From NCBI RefSeq assembly GCF_000421825.1, contig NZ_ATXT01000013.1, positions 62,001 to 126,000 on the forward strand: DNA of 64,000 nucleotides. The letters run 5' to 3'. A program made the position numbers and the translations under genes. Positions 17,623 through 26,238 of this stretch are shown here, in pieces; within the stretch, counting starts at the first letter, position 1; each line of letters starts with the position of its first letter. This DNA is from Humibacter albus DSM 18994. GTDB taxonomy: Bacteria; Actinomycetota; Actinomycetes; Actinomycetales; Microbacteriaceae. Under the pieces are notes generated by a model. It saw only the letters and a program-made list of their open reading frames with translations, was not told the origin of the DNA and did no database searches.

Positions 17623-18114
17623 ATGGACACGTACACGTTTCTCGGGCTGCCGCTGCACATCCTGCTCGTGCACGCGGTGGTGGTGCTCGTGCCGCTGACT
17701 GCCCTCGCCGTCGTGCTGCACGGGCTGTGGCCGGCAGCCGCGCGCCGACTCGGGATCGTGACACCGCTCGCCGCGCTCGTCGTTCTCGTGCTGACGCCGA
17801 TCACCGTGAACGCAGGCCAGGCGCTGGAGACCGAGGTCCCGGTGACGGCCGCGGTGCAGCAGCACGCGGATCTCGGGAACACTCTGCTCGGCTGGGTGAT
17901 CCCGCTCTTCATCGTGGCGGTGGCCGTGTGGTGCTGGACGCGGTTCGCCGAGCACGCACTCGCCGCACGCATGACGCCGACCGCCGTGCTGGGCATCCGG
18001 CTGCTGATCGGGATCGCGGCGATCGTCGTCGCCGTGGGATCGGTGATCGACGTCGTCCTGATCGGGGATGCCGGTGCTCGCGCCGTGTGGGGGCACCTCG
18101 GTCTCGGCGGTTGA
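17623..18114 (+). CDS. small four-helix membrane protein (DUF2231-like)
   Basis: This protein of 163 residues consists of four hydrophobic segments (about 5-32, 40-62, 85-108 and 122-148) with short loops. The sequence begins TFLGLPLHILLVHAVVVLVP, which resembles DUF2231 membrane proteins. No catalytic motif is visible and the function is unknown. The ATG at 17623 has TACGTT eight bases upstream. It is convergent with the lldD-type gene. Confidence 0.8.
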   Translation: MDTYTFLGLPLHILLVHAVVVLVPLTALAVVLHGLWPAAARRLGIVTPLAALVVLVLTPITVNAGQALETEVPVTAAVQQHADLGNTLLGWVIPLFIVAVAVWCWTRFAEHALAARMTPTAVLGIRLLIGIAAIVVAVGSVIDVVLIGDAGARAVWGHLGLGG

Positions 18115-18201
18115 GCGAGCCGCCCCTGGTCGGCGAGCGGGTCGCCCTCCGGCGTCGGCGCGGGCAGCCCCCGTCGGTGCCGAGCGAGTCTCGCGGTGCC
18201 G

Positions 18202-19563
18202 CTACTTCTTCGCCGCGGGTGCCTTCTTCGCGGGGGCGACCTTCGCGGTGGCGGTCTTCGGGGACGCGGTCGAGCGCGAACGCGAGGCCGACGGGCGGGC
18301 GGGTGAGGCATCCGCTGCCTGTGTCGCTGCGCGGTGCACCGGCTGCAGACGCGCGAGCTGCGTGACGTGCGACGGATTCAGCTCCTCGAGCGAGGAGACG
18401 CCGAGCAGGCGCATGGTGCGCACCAGCTGGGTGGAGAGGATCTCGATGGTCTTGTCGACACCCTCGCGACCGCCGGCCATCAGACCGTACAGGTAGGCCC
18501 GGCCGATCAGCGTGAACTTCGCGCCGAGCGCGATGGAGGCCACGATGTCGGCGCCGTTCATGATGCCGGTGTCGACCATGACCGTGGCGTCCTTGCCGAC
18601 CTCGCGCACGACATCCGGAAGCAGCCAGAACGGCACCGGTGCCCGGTCGAGCTGGCGGCCGCCGTGGTTGGAGAGCACGATGCCGTCGACGCCGAGATCG
18701 ATGAGGCGCTTGGAGTCCTCGACGTTCTGCACGCCCTTGATGATGATCTTGCCCGGCCACATGCTCCGAATGGTCGCGAGATCGTCGTAGCTGATGGTCG
18801 GGTCCATGGCCGCGTCGAGCAGGTCGCCGACGGTGCCCCCGGTCGAGGAGAGCGACGCGAACTCGAGCGGCGGGGTCGTGAGAAAGTCGATCCACCACCA
18901 CGGGCGCGGGATGGCGTTGATGATGGTGTTGAGCGTGAGCTGAGGCGGGATGGAGAAGCCGTTGCGCTTGTCGCGAAGACGCGCTCCGGCGATGGGGGTG
19001 TCCACGGTGAACATGAGCGTGTCGAATCCGGCGTCGGCGGCGCGGCGGGCCAACCCGTACGAGATCTCGCGGTCGCGCATCACGTAGAGCTGGAACCAGT
19101 TGCGGCCGTTCGGGTTCGCCGCCTTGACGCCCTCGATCGACGTGGTGCCGAGCGTGGAGAGCGTGAACGGGATGCCCGCCGCTGCCGCCGCGCTCGCTCC
19201 CGCGACCTCGCCCTCGGTCTGCATCAGCCGCGTGAACCCGGTGGGAGCGATGCCGAACGGCAACGCTGACGGCCCGCCCAAGATCTCGACCGACGTGTCG
19301 ACGTCGACCGCCGGCTTGAGGATCCCGGGATGGAACTCCACGTCCTCGAACGCCTGCCGGGCGCGCGAGAGGCTGATCTCGCCCTCGGCGGATCCATCGG
19401 TGTAGTCGAACGCCGCCTTCGGTGTGCGACGCTTCGCGATCGCGCGAAGATCGCCGATGGTGAGCGCCTTGTCGAGCCGGCGCTTCTTCGCGTTCAGCTG
19501 CGGCTTCTTGAACTGCATCAGCGTGGCGAGTTCGCGCACGTTCGGGAGCTGTCGCTCGACCAT
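18202..19563 (-). CDS. lldD: FMN-dependent alpha-hydroxy-acid oxidizing enzyme (L-lactate dehydrogenase type)
   Basis: This TIM-barrel flavoprotein of 453 residues oxidises L-lactate or another L-2-hydroxy acid to the 2-oxo acid. Visible family features are [40 protein letters not shown] and the substrate/base motif SNHGGRQLD. Where LldD usually has an arginine in SGIRNG, this protein reads TGIMNG, a change in the FMN-phosphate loop. The last 50 residues are a Lys/Ala/Ser/Pro-rich tail ending AKKAPAAKK, absent from most relatives. The ATG at 19563 is fixed by AGGAGG five bases upstream. The FadR-type regulator is encoded just upstream on the same strand and is its probable controller. Confidence 0.92.
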   Translation of the reverse strand: MVERQLPNVRELATLMQFKKPQLNAKKRRLDKALTIGDLRAIAKRRTPKAAFDYTDGSAEGEISLSRARQAFEDVEFHPGILKPAVDVDTSVEILGGPSALPFGIAPTGFTRLMQTEGEVAGASAAAAAGIPFTLSTLGTTSIEGVKAANPNGRNWFQLYVMRDREISYGLARRAADAGFDTLMFTVDTPIAGARLRDKRNGFSIPPQLTLNTIINAIPRPWWWIDFLTTPPLEFASLSSTGGTVGDLLDAAMDPTISYDDLATIRSMWPGKIIIKGVQNVEDSKRLIDLGVDGIVLSNHGGRQLDRAPVPFWLLPDVVREVGKDATVMVDTGIMNGADIVASIALGAKFTLIGRAYLYGLMAGGREGVDKTIEILSTQLVRTMRLLGVSSLEELNPSHVTQLARLQPVHRAATQAADASPARPSASRSRSTASPKTATAKVAPAKKAPAAKK

Positions 19564-19575
19564 GTGTTCCTCCTG

Positions 19576-19690
19576 GGTTCGTGGTGCGGTCTGGGGCGGT
19601 GGTGCGGTCTGCGGTGGTGATGTCTGGGTTCGCGGTGTCTGAGATGCCGGTGGTCTCGGGGTTCGTGGTGCGTTCGGCGGTGGGTGGCGG
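19576..19690. repeat. degenerate G/T-rich repeats upstream of lldD
   Basis: Degenerate copies of GTGGTGCGGTCTG and related words fill the 182-base gap between the regulator stop and lldD. No promoter or operator is evident in it. A longer lldD frame through this region would encode a Pro/Thr-rich extension, but the strong ribosome-binding site at the chosen start argues against it. Confidence 0.5.
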
Positions 19691-19745
19691 GTTGTCACGG
19701 TTCATCATTCAGGCTGCGAGCCGCGGGTCCGCCGGTGTGCCCGCG

Positions 19746-20585
19746 TCATGGTGCGCTTCCCGGATCAGCGGCGCCGTCGCGTCCTGAGTTGGGAACCGAT
19801 GGCGCAGGTGCCGCCACGGCGGCGGTGCGGGACTCGGCGTGATAGCCGGCGACGTGCGCGTGCACGCGAGCGGCGGCATCCGTGTCGTTTCCTGCCTCGA
19901 TCGCGCGCACGATGCCGCGGTGCTCGGCGCGCAGCCGAGCGGAGGTCGCCGCCCATGACGAGAGGTTCGGCACGGCCTGCAGCACGTAGCCCTCGATCGA
20001 GTCGCGCAGCCCCGCCATGGTCGCCGCGAGCACGGTGTTTCCGGACGCCTCCGCGAGCGCCACGTGGAACCTCGTGTCCAGCGCGAGGAACTCGGCGGGC
20101 GAGAGGTCTAGGGCGTCCATCGCGTCGAGCAGAGCGGATGCCTGCCCGAGGTCGGGCGCGTCGCCCGCCTTGCGCCCGTGGGCGCGGGCGAGGTGAGCCG
20201 CGATCGCCGGCTCCACCACCAGGCGCGCCTCGACGACATCGGCCACCGGGAACCCCTGCGCGGCGACGTGCAGCCGCATGACCTCGCTCAGGCCGCCGGC
20301 CGGCGAGGCGACGATGATCGCGCCGGCCTTCGGACCGCTGCCGGTAGCGGTGCGCACGAGCCCGAGCACCTCGAGCACGCGGATCGCCTCACGCACCGAC
20401 GAGCGCGCCACGCCCAGATCGGCGGCGAGCGTGCGCTCGGGAGCAAGGTGCTCGCCGGGCCTGAGGTCGCCGCTGAGGAGTTGCGACTCGATGTGCTCGA
20501 GCGCGACGCGCCACGCGCGCGAGGGCGCGGCGGAGGCGTCGCCGCTCTCAGCCGTCGTCTGTGGTCCGACCACAATGCCCGTCAC
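19746..20585 (-). CDS. GntR-family (FadR/LldR subfamily) regulator
   Basis: This protein of 279 residues has an N-terminal winged helix (about 17-90, LAPERTLAADLGVARSSVREAIRVLEVLGLV). A C-terminal FCD ligand-binding domain (about 105-260) carries EARLVVEPAIAAHLA, DTRFHVALAEASGN and EHRGIVRAIEAGN, giving the metal-binding Asp/His set of the family. FadR-type proteins respond to fatty acyl-CoA, lactate, glycolate or sugar acids. Two perfect TGGTNNGACCA-like palindromes at 20561 and 20606 flank the start, implying autoregulation. Position before lldD suggests an LldR-like role. The GTG at 20585 has TAGCCT eight bases upstream. Confidence 0.92.
   Translation of the reverse strand: MTGIVVGPQTTAESGDASAAPSRAWRVALEHIESQLLSGDLRPGEHLAPERTLAADLGVARSSVREAIRVLEVLGLVRTATGSGPKAGAIIVASPAGGLSEVMRLHVAAQGFPVADVVEARLVVEPAIAAHLARAHGRKAGDAPDLGQASALLDAMDALDLSPAEFLALDTRFHVALAEASGNTVLAATMAGLRDSIEGYVLQAVPNLSSWAATSARLRAEHRGIVRAIEAGNDTDAAARVHAHVAGYHAESRTAAVAAPAPSVPNSGRDGAADPGSAP
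20561..20573. promoter_or_regulatory. FadR-type operator, site 1
   Basis: GTGGTCCGACCAC is a perfect palindrome around a central C and fits the FadR-family consensus TNGTNNNACNA. It overlaps codons 5-8 of the regulator gene. Confidence 0.75.
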
Positions 20586-20605
20586 AGTCCACGAGGCTAA
20601 CACGT

Positions 20606-20618
20606 GTGGTCGGACCAC
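20606..20618. promoter_or_regulatory. FadR-type operator, site 2
   Basis: GTGGTCGGACCAC, the reverse complement of site 1, lies just upstream of the TAGCCT -10 element (20594-20599) of the same gene. The two sites are 45 bp centre to centre, so a bound dimer pair would block the promoter. Confidence 0.75.
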
Positions 20619-20715
20619 TGCGGCGGGAGGATTCCTGCGAGCGCGAAAACAGCAGAGACCCCGCTCCGGTGACACGGCGCCCGTCCCGGAAACAGCGCTG
20701 GCCACGCTCTCTCGT

Positions 20716-20744
20716 CGAGAACAGCACAAGCGCTGCTGTTCTCG
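20716..20744. terminator. strong stem-loop after the 2-hydroxyacid dehydrogenase gene
   Basis: CGAGAACAGC (20716-20725) and GCTGTTCTCG (20735-20744) form a perfect 10-bp stem with a 9-base loop, 75 bases beyond the stop of the minus-strand dehydrogenase. Nearby AACAGC words repeat in the gap. No T-tract is clear. Confidence 0.5.
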
Positions 20745-20818
20745 GCGACATCTGCTGTTTCGGCGGCCGGTTCGAGATGACTTCGACCCGGCATAGCGCG
20801 CGGCGCAGAGCCTGGCGG

Positions 20819-21748
20819 CTACGAGCGCAACACGACGTTGAGCGGCGGCTCGCCCGCGAGCATCCGCTCGATCTGCCGACGAAGCAGCCGCGCCATGCGC
20901 GGCATCATCGCCGTCGATGCGCCGCCGATGTGCGGCGAGATGAGCACGTTCGGCAGTGTGAAGAGCGGATGCCCCTGCGGCAGCGGCTCGGGATCGCTCA
21001 CGTCGAGCGCGAACCGCAGCCGGCCGGCCCTGGCGTGCTTCAGCACGGCATCCGTGTCGGCGACTGCGCCACGGGCGATGTTCACGACGAGCGCGCCGTC
21101 GGGAAGCGCGGAGAGGAAGGCGTCGTCGACGAGGTGACGCGTGGCATCCGTGAGCGGTGTTCCGATCACGACGATCTCGGCGTCGGGCAGCAGCGCGGGC
21201 AGTTCGTCGATACCGTGCACGTGCACGTTGCCCTCGTCGCGGGCGCGGGTGGCGACCCGCGTGACCTCCACCTCGAACGCGGCGAGGCGCTCGTCGATCG
21301 CTTTGCCGACGCCGCCGTACCCGATGAGCAGAACGCGGCGGTCGGCCACGCTGGGCCGGCGCTCCGGCGCCCACTCGCCGCGCTCGGCGGCGCGCACGAA
21401 CTCGGGGATGCCGCGCTGCGACGCCAGGATCAGCGCGAGCGTGAGCTCAGCGGTGGATGTCTCGTGCACGCTGGCCGCGTTGGCGTAGGTGATGCCCGTG
21501 GGGATGATGGCATCGACCCCGTCGTATCCGATCGACTGGCTCTGCACGAGGCGGCTCTTCACCTGGCCGAGCGCGCCGAGCACCCCGATCCCGCCCATGT
21601 ACGGCGGCACGACGATGTCGAACTCGTCACGCGGCGGCGCGGACTTCAGGTCCCACGTGACGAACTCCACGCCCTCGGGCGCAGCGCCGGGCAGCGCGTT
21701 GTAGGCGTCGAGAAGAGCGGTTCCGGGGAGGCTGACGACGATGCTCAC
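20819..21748 (-). CDS. NAD(P)-dependent D-2-hydroxyacid dehydrogenase
   Basis: This protein of 309 residues has the D-isomer 2-hydroxyacid dehydrogenase fold. The dinucleotide motif GYGGVGKAI is at about 140, the substrate arginine region is INIARG-like (VNIARGAVADTDAV), and the catalytic histidine lies in SPHIGGAS. The family reduces 2-oxo acids or oxidises D-2-hydroxy acids in the cytosol. It is slightly shorter than phosphoglycerate dehydrogenase and lacks the regulatory domains. The GTG at 21748 has TAGGCT seven bases upstream. The substrate is unknown; proximity to lldD and a FadR regulator makes hydroxy-acid metabolism likely. Confidence 0.9.
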   Translation of the reverse strand: MSIVVSLPGTALLDAYNALPGAAPEGVEFVTWDLKSAPPRDEFDIVVPPYMGGIGVLGALGQVKSRLVQSQSIGYDGVDAIIPTGITYANAASVHETSTAELTLALILASQRGIPEFVRAAERGEWAPERRPSVADRRVLLIGYGGVGKAIDERLAAFEVEVTRVATRARDEGNVHVHGIDELPALLPDAEIVVIGTPLTDATRHLVDDAFLSALPDGALVVNIARGAVADTDAVLKHARAGRLRFALDVSDPEPLPQGHPLFTLPNVLISPHIGGASTAMMPRMARLLRRQIERMLAGEPPLNVVLRS

Positions 21749-21755
21749 GCGATCG

Positions 21756-21761
21756 AGCCTA
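21756..21761 (-). promoter_or_regulatory. leaderless -10 element (TAGGCT) of the dehydrogenase gene
   Basis: TAGGCT on the minus strand ends seven bases before the GTG at 21748. Confidence 0.5.
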
Positions 21762-21793
21762 TTCGGATGCCCGCACCCGCTCCGCGCCGTCGG

Positions 21794-22669
21794 TCACGCC
21801 AGTGCGTTGACGCGCGCGGCGAATCGCTCGAGTGACGCGGCCCATCCGGGCTCTTCCGGCCGGTTGAGGTGGCCGTGCGTGGTGCCCGGCTCGGTCGAGA
21901 CGTCGATGTGGACGCCGGCAGCGCGCAGGGATGCCGCGAACGCCTCACCGGAGACCCGCAGCTCGTCCGTCTCGTCGTTGATCATGATCGTCGGCGGGAA
22001 CCCTGTGAGCTGCTCGGCGGCGGCGAGCCCGGGAACGGCGTAGACCGGCGCGTCCGGGGAGGGCGCGGCATCCAGCGGTTCGCCAAGGTAGTTCTGGTAC
22101 ATCTGCGCGACGGCGCGGGGGCCGAACGTGTCGGCCTCGGGGCGGGCGTCGAGCGCAGCGCGGAGGGCGGCGTCCGGTGACGGCTGCACGGCGAGCAGGG
22201 TGGGATAGGCGAGCACGGCGAGGGCCGGAGCGTCTCCTTCGTGCGAGAGCCGCAAGGCCGCACCGGTCGCGATGTTGCCGCCGGCGCTGGCGCCGCCGAT
22301 CGCCCACGGACCCGACGCGAGCGAGGAGTCCCGGGCCCAGCGGAACGCGAAGACGGCCTCGTCTACGGGCACCGGGTAGTGCACGCCTTCCGGCACGGCT
22401 TCGCGTCCGAGCAGTTCGGCGCGCTCCGGTGGCGTGGGCGCCAGTCGGTAGTCGAGCGAGGCGACCGTAACGCCGCGTGCCGCGAAGCCGCGCGCCACGC
22501 TGTCGCCCTCTGGCATGTCGATGTCGCCCGCGGCGAAACCTCCGCCGTGCAGCCAGAGAAGGCCGGGGCCGGTCGGCGCTGACGGGCGGTATATCCGGAT
22601 CCGGAGCGAGCCGTGGGGTCCGTCGAGGAGCTGGTCGTCGACGGCGATGTCGGGGGCGTGGGTGCTCAT
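21794..22669 (-). CDS. alpha/beta hydrolase, hormone-sensitive-lipase-like esterase
   Basis: This protein of 291 residues shows the oxyanion motif LWLHGGGF, the nucleophile elbow GASAGGN and a C-terminal histidine in THGHLNRPEE. An aspartate for the triad is in the INDETDELR region. The HSL family (bacterial esterase family IV) hydrolyses small acyl esters. No signal peptide is present. It lies 40 bases before the LacI-type gene on the same strand, whose product may not be functionally linked. Confidence 0.9.
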   Translation of the reverse strand: MSTHAPDIAVDDQLLDGPHGSLRIRIYRPSAPTGPGLLWLHGGGFAAGDIDMPEGDSVARGFAARGVTVASLDYRLAPTPPERAELLGREAVPEGVHYPVPVDEAVFAFRWARDSSLASGPWAIGGASAGGNIATGAALRLSHEGDAPALAVLAYPTLLAVQPSPDAALRAALDARPEADTFGPRAVAQMYQNYLGEPLDAAPSPDAPVYAVPGLAAAEQLTGFPPTIMINDETDELRVSGEAFAASLRAAGVHIDVSTEPGTTHGHLNRPEEPGWAASLERFAARVNALA

Positions 22670-22709
22670 GACACTCCATCCTGCCCGCCGTTGGCGTTCC
22701 GTGCTTCGT

Positions 22710-23732
22710 TCAGGCAGCCGGCGCCGGCCCCGTCGAGCCGCGTGCGACCACCAGCGGTCCGAACGACAGATTGTACGCGGGCGTTCGGCCGTTCAGCAGC
22801 GCCCAGACGCGCTCCCAGGCTTGCGCACCGAGCTCTTCGACCGGCACGGCCGCCGTGGTCAGCGGCGGAGTCGTGTAGCGCGCGAACGGGATGTCATCGA
22901 ATCCGGTGATCGAGACATCCTGCGGCACGCGAACGCCTTGCTCGGTGAGCGCGTTGAGCAGTCCCATCGCGGCCAGGTCGTTGAAGGCGATGGCGGCGGT
23001 GGCCCCGGTGCCGACCACGCTCTGCGCCGCACTGTACCCGTCTTCGAACCCGACCCCGCCCGGCACGACGTCGATACGCACGTCGTCGTGCGTTGCCCCG
23101 AACTCGTGGATGGCTGCGAGCCGATTACGGTTCGAGGCCGCGTTCTCGCTGCCCTCGAGATAGACGAGGTGCCGGTGTCCCAGGTCATAGACATGCTGGA
23201 GCATCTGGGTCAGCCCGGACCTGTAGTCCGCGAAGACCGATGGCACATCCGCCCGCCCCGGATCGCGGTTGATCACGACGACGGGCGCGAGCAGCGGCAG
23301 GATCTCGTCCAGCTCTTCCGCCGGCATGCGCGGAGCGCAGAGCACGATGCCGTCGCAGCGTCGACGCGCCTCGATCGCAAGCTCGCGCTCGTCGGCCGCC
23401 CTCTCGTGGGAATCGGCGACGAGCACGTGATAGCCCTTCTCGGATGCTCCGTCGCTGAGGCCGCGCAGCGCGCCTTGGAACGTGGGGTTGCCCAGGTCGG
23501 GCACGACCACTGCCAGCGTCTGGGTCTTGCCGAGCACCAGGCTGCGGGCGAGCGGGCTGGCCGAGTAGCCGAGAGCGAGTGCCGCCTCTCGCACGCGTTC
23601 CGCGAGTGCCGCGTCGACGGTCGTGCTGCCGTTCATCACGCGGGACACCGTGGAGAGCGAGACTTCAGCGCGCGCGGCCACGTCGGCGATCGTCGGAGTG
23701 CGGCGATCCACGCCGGTCTTGGCCTTGCCCAC
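22710..23732 (-). CDS. LacI-family transcriptional regulator of the sugar-acid cluster
   Basis: This protein of 340 residues has the LacI helix-turn-helix (PTIADVAARAEVSLSTVSRVMNG) followed by a periplasmic-binding-protein-like sensor domain ending near GFDDIPFARYTTPPLTT. The GTG start at 23732 follows GGGGGTC. It is divergent from the five-gene sugar-acid operon starting at 23870. A near-palindromic AAAGCGTTTT operator lies between them and again before the operon at 33057. The inducer is unknown, probably a hexuronate or aldarate intermediate. Confidence 0.93.
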   Translation of the reverse strand: MGKAKTGVDRRTPTIADVAARAEVSLSTVSRVMNGSTTVDAALAERVREAALALGYSASPLARSLVLGKTQTLAVVVPDLGNPTFQGALRGLSDGASEKGYHVLVADSHERAADERELAIEARRRCDGIVLCAPRMPAEELDEILPLLAPVVVINRDPGRADVPSVFADYRSGLTQMLQHVYDLGHRHLVYLEGSENAASNRNRLAAIHEFGATHDDVRIDVVPGGVGFEDGYSAAQSVVGTGATAAIAFNDLAAMGLLNALTEQGVRVPQDVSITGFDDIPFARYTTPPLTTAAVPVEELGAQAWERVWALLNGRTPAYNLSFGPLVVARGSTGPAPAA

Positions 23733-23797
23733 GTGACCCCCTAGTCCCGGCTGTCGTCGACGCTCGAATACGTTGCAAACACTATCGTGTATGGTGA

Positions 23798-23813
23798 GAG
23801 AAAGCGTTTTCTC
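23798..23813. promoter_or_regulatory. LacI-type operator, site 1
   Basis: GAGAAAGCGTTTTCTC has 8-bp half-sites with one mismatch about the central CG step. It lies between the divergent LacI gene and the sugar-acid operon, 57 bases before the latter. The core AAAGCGTTTTCTC recurs exactly at 33152-33164. Confidence 0.8.
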
Positions 23814-23869
23814 AACCCTACAGCACGACGGCTCTCCAGGGCCGATCGTCGAGACCACAGGAGGCGAAC

Positions 23870-25306
23870 GTGGTGCAACGACGCCGCTACGCGATCGTCG
23901 GAACCGGCTCGAGGGCGGGCATGTACATCGGGGCGATCACCGGCGACCACGCCGATGTCGCCGAACTGGTGGCGACCGTCGACGTGAACCCGGGACGTCT
24001 GGACTATTACGACGAAGTGATCGGTGAGCGTGCGCATCCTGTGCACTACGCGCCGGACGACCTCGAGAAGGCGATCGAGCGCGAGCGTGTCGACCGGGTG
24101 ATCGTCACCTCACCGGACTTCACGCATGCGCGCTATGTCGCCAGGGCCCTGCGCGCAGGCGCAGACGTCGTCGTGGAGAAGCCCCTCACGGTGAACGAGG
24201 AGGGCAGCCGCGAGATCGCGGAGGCGGTGCGCGAGACGGGCCGCAGCGTCGTGATGACCTTCAATTACCGGTACTCGCCCCGCAACAGCGCGTTCAAACG
24301 GGTGATCGCATCCGGTGCGATCGGAAAGCCGCTCTCCGTGCACTTCGAGTGGCTGCTCGATACGGCGCACGGCGCCGACTACTTCCGCCGCTGGCACCGC
24401 GACAAGGCGAACTCGGGCGGTCTGCTCGTGCACAAGGCATCCCACCACTTCGACCTCGTGAACTGGTGGCTCGGCGACGTGCCTCGCCGCGTATTCGCCT
24501 CGGGCGGCCTGCGCTTCTACGGCCCCGACAACGCCCGCCGCGACGGCAGGGTCGCCGGCTATGAGCGAGGCACCAGCGACGACGTCGCCGATCCGTTCGC
24601 GCTCGACCTGCGCCACGACGAGAAGCTGAAGCGGCTCTACTACGACAACGAGTCCTACGACGGCTACCGGCGCGACCAGAGCGTCTTCGCGCCCGGCATC
24701 ACCATCGAAGACAACCTCTCGCTGGTCGTCGATTACGCCGGCGGTGCGAGCATGAGCTATTCCCTCAACGCCCACTCGCCGTGGGAGGGCTACCGCATCG
24801 CGGTCAACGGCACGCAGGGGCGGGTTGAGCTCGACGTGATCGAGCGCGGTGAAGTGCGGCTGAACGCCGACGGGCACACCATCGTCGACCCGTCGGCGGT
24901 CGCCGACACGACGGCCGCCGCAGGCCTGCGTTCGCAAGGGGAGCGCATTCTGCTGCAGCGGCACTGGGAGCCGGCGCAGGAGGTCGAGATCCCGCAGGGG
25001 GAGGGCAGCCACGGCGGCGGCGACGCCATTCTGCTGCGCGACGTGTTCGTCGGAGCGCACGACGACCCGCTGGGACGTGCTGCCGATTACGTGGACGGGG
25101 TGCGGGCGATCGCGGTCGGCATCTCGGGCAATCGCTCGCTGCAGACGGGGCTTCCGGTGAAGGTCGAGGACCTCGACCTCGGGATCGATGTCGAGCGCGC
25201 GGTCCCCGGCGCCGCAACCGTGCCTGCCGCCGAAGTCCCTGCTGGCGAAGCGGCCCCTGCCGAAGCCGGCGGAGCGATCCCTGCCGACGAGGGAGCGCGC
25301 GCGTGA
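23870..25306 (+). CDS. Gfo/Idh/MocA-family oxidoreductase
   Basis: This protein of 478 residues has an N-terminal Rossmann domain (YAIVGTGSRAGMYIGAI) and the family lysine motif VVVEKPLTV. A C-terminal alpha/beta domain carries the HxxH-like KASHHFDLVNWWLGDVP. The family oxidises or isomerises sugars and cyclitols with NAD(P). It is longer than usual, because the last 30 residues form an Ala/Glu/Pro-rich tail. GTG at 23870 follows AGGAGG five bases upstream. It leads a five-gene operon with four-base or one-base overlaps. Confidence 0.92.
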   Translation: MVQRRRYAIVGTGSRAGMYIGAITGDHADVAELVATVDVNPGRLDYYDEVIGERAHPVHYAPDDLEKAIERERVDRVIVTSPDFTHARYVARALRAGADVVVEKPLTVNEEGSREIAEAVRETGRSVVMTFNYRYSPRNSAFKRVIASGAIGKPLSVHFEWLLDTAHGADYFRRWHRDKANSGGLLVHKASHHFDLVNWWLGDVPRRVFASGGLRFYGPDNARRDGRVAGYERGTSDDVADPFALDLRHDEKLKRLYYDNESYDGYRRDQSVFAPGITIEDNLSLVVDYAGGASMSYSLNAHSPWEGYRIAVNGTQGRVELDVIERGEVRLNADGHTIVDPSAVADTTAAAGLRSQGERILLQRHWEPAQEVEIPQGEGSHGGGDAILLRDVFVGAHDDPLGRAADYVDGVRAIAVGISGNRSLQTGLPVKVEDLDLGIDVERAVPGAATVPAAEVPAGEAAPAEAGGAIPADEGARA

Positions 25307-26238
25307 GCCGCATTCTCGTCACCGGCAGCTCCGGGCGCCTCGGCCGCAGCGTCGTGGCCGTGCTCGGGCAGCGGGGCCACGAGGTCATCGAGGTCGACCT
25401 CACGGTGCCGAACGCCGAGTCGGCGGGCGCCGGGACGAGCGCGCAGCAGATCGCGGCGGACCTGACCGACGCGACGCAGGCATCCGCTGTTCTCGAACAG
25501 ACGAAGCCGGATGCCGTCATCCATCTCGCCGCCATTGCCGTGCCGTTCAGCGCGCCCGAGCAGCACATTCTGCGCACGAACGCCTCGCTCGCGTACAACG
25601 TGATGCAGGCCGCCGTGGACGCCGGCGTGCGCAAGATCGTGACCGCGTCGTCTCCGACGGTGTTCGGTTACGGGGCGCCGGAGGGTTGGCTTCCCGAAAG
25701 GCTGCCGCTCGATGAGGATGTCGCGCCGCGCCCGTGGAACGCCTACGCGCTTTCGAAGCTGGTCGCCGAGCGCACCGCGCAGATGTTCGCGGCGCAGTGC
25801 GGCGACCGGGTGCGGCTTGCGGCGTTCCGGCCGTGCTACGTGATCGCGCCGGAGGAGTGGGAGGGGGCACCGACGCAGCAGGGGCACACCATCCTCGAGC
25901 GCCTGGACGACCCGGCGCTCTCGGCTCCCGCGTTGTTCAACTATGTCGACGCCCGCGACGTGGGCGTGTTCCTCGACACGCTGCTCGCCGGGATCGGCGA
26001 CATTCCGAACGCGCAGACCTTCATGGTCGGTGCCGCCGACGCGCTCGCCCGCCGTCCGCTCGCGGAACTGTTGCCGCAGTTCATCCCCGGCACCGAGTCG
26101 CTCGCCGCCGGTCTGACCGGTACGCAGCCGGCGTTCTCGATCGAGAAGGCGCGTCGCCTGCTCGGCTGGGAGCCCGAGCACGACTGGCGCAGCGTGCTCT
26201 CCGAAGTCTCCACACACACGCTGGCCGGAGGTGCCTGA
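25303..26238 (+). CDS. NAD-dependent epimerase/dehydratase family SDR, possibly uronate dehydrogenase
   Basis: This extended SDR of 311 residues shows the GxxGxxG motif (VTGSSGRLGRSV), the TASSPTVFGYG serine strand and the YxxxK pair in NAYALSKL. The start overlaps the upstream stop by four bases. In this operon, followed by an acid-sugar dehydratase, a deoxyketoglucarate dehydratase and a semialdehyde dehydrogenase, the missing step is oxidation of a hexuronate to an aldarate, which a uronate dehydrogenase of this fold performs. That assignment is inferred from context; sequence supports only the SDR family. Another sugar epimerase or lactonase-linked dehydrogenase is possible. Confidence 0.88.
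   Translation: MSRILVTGSSGRLGRSVVAVLGQRGHEVIEVDLTVPNAESAGAGTSAQQIAADLTDATQASAVLEQTKPDAVIHLAAIAVPFSAPEQHILRTNASLAYNVMQAAVDAGVRKIVTASSPTVFGYGAPEGWLPERLPLDEDVAPRPWNAYALSKLVAERTAQMFAAQCGDRVRLAAFRPCYVIAPEEWEGAPTQQGHTILERLDDPALSAPALFNYVDARDVGVFLDTLLAGIGDIPNAQTFMVGAADALARRPLAELLPQFIPGTESLAAGLTGTQPAFSIEKARRLLGWEPEHDWRSVLSEVSTHTLAGGA

Noticed and set aside
19746-21374. FadR-type regulator extended upstream by 260 residues
   Set aside because: The extension runs through two operators, a hairpin and the antisense of the 2-hydroxyacid dehydrogenase; the helix-turn-helix starts right after the GTG at 20585.
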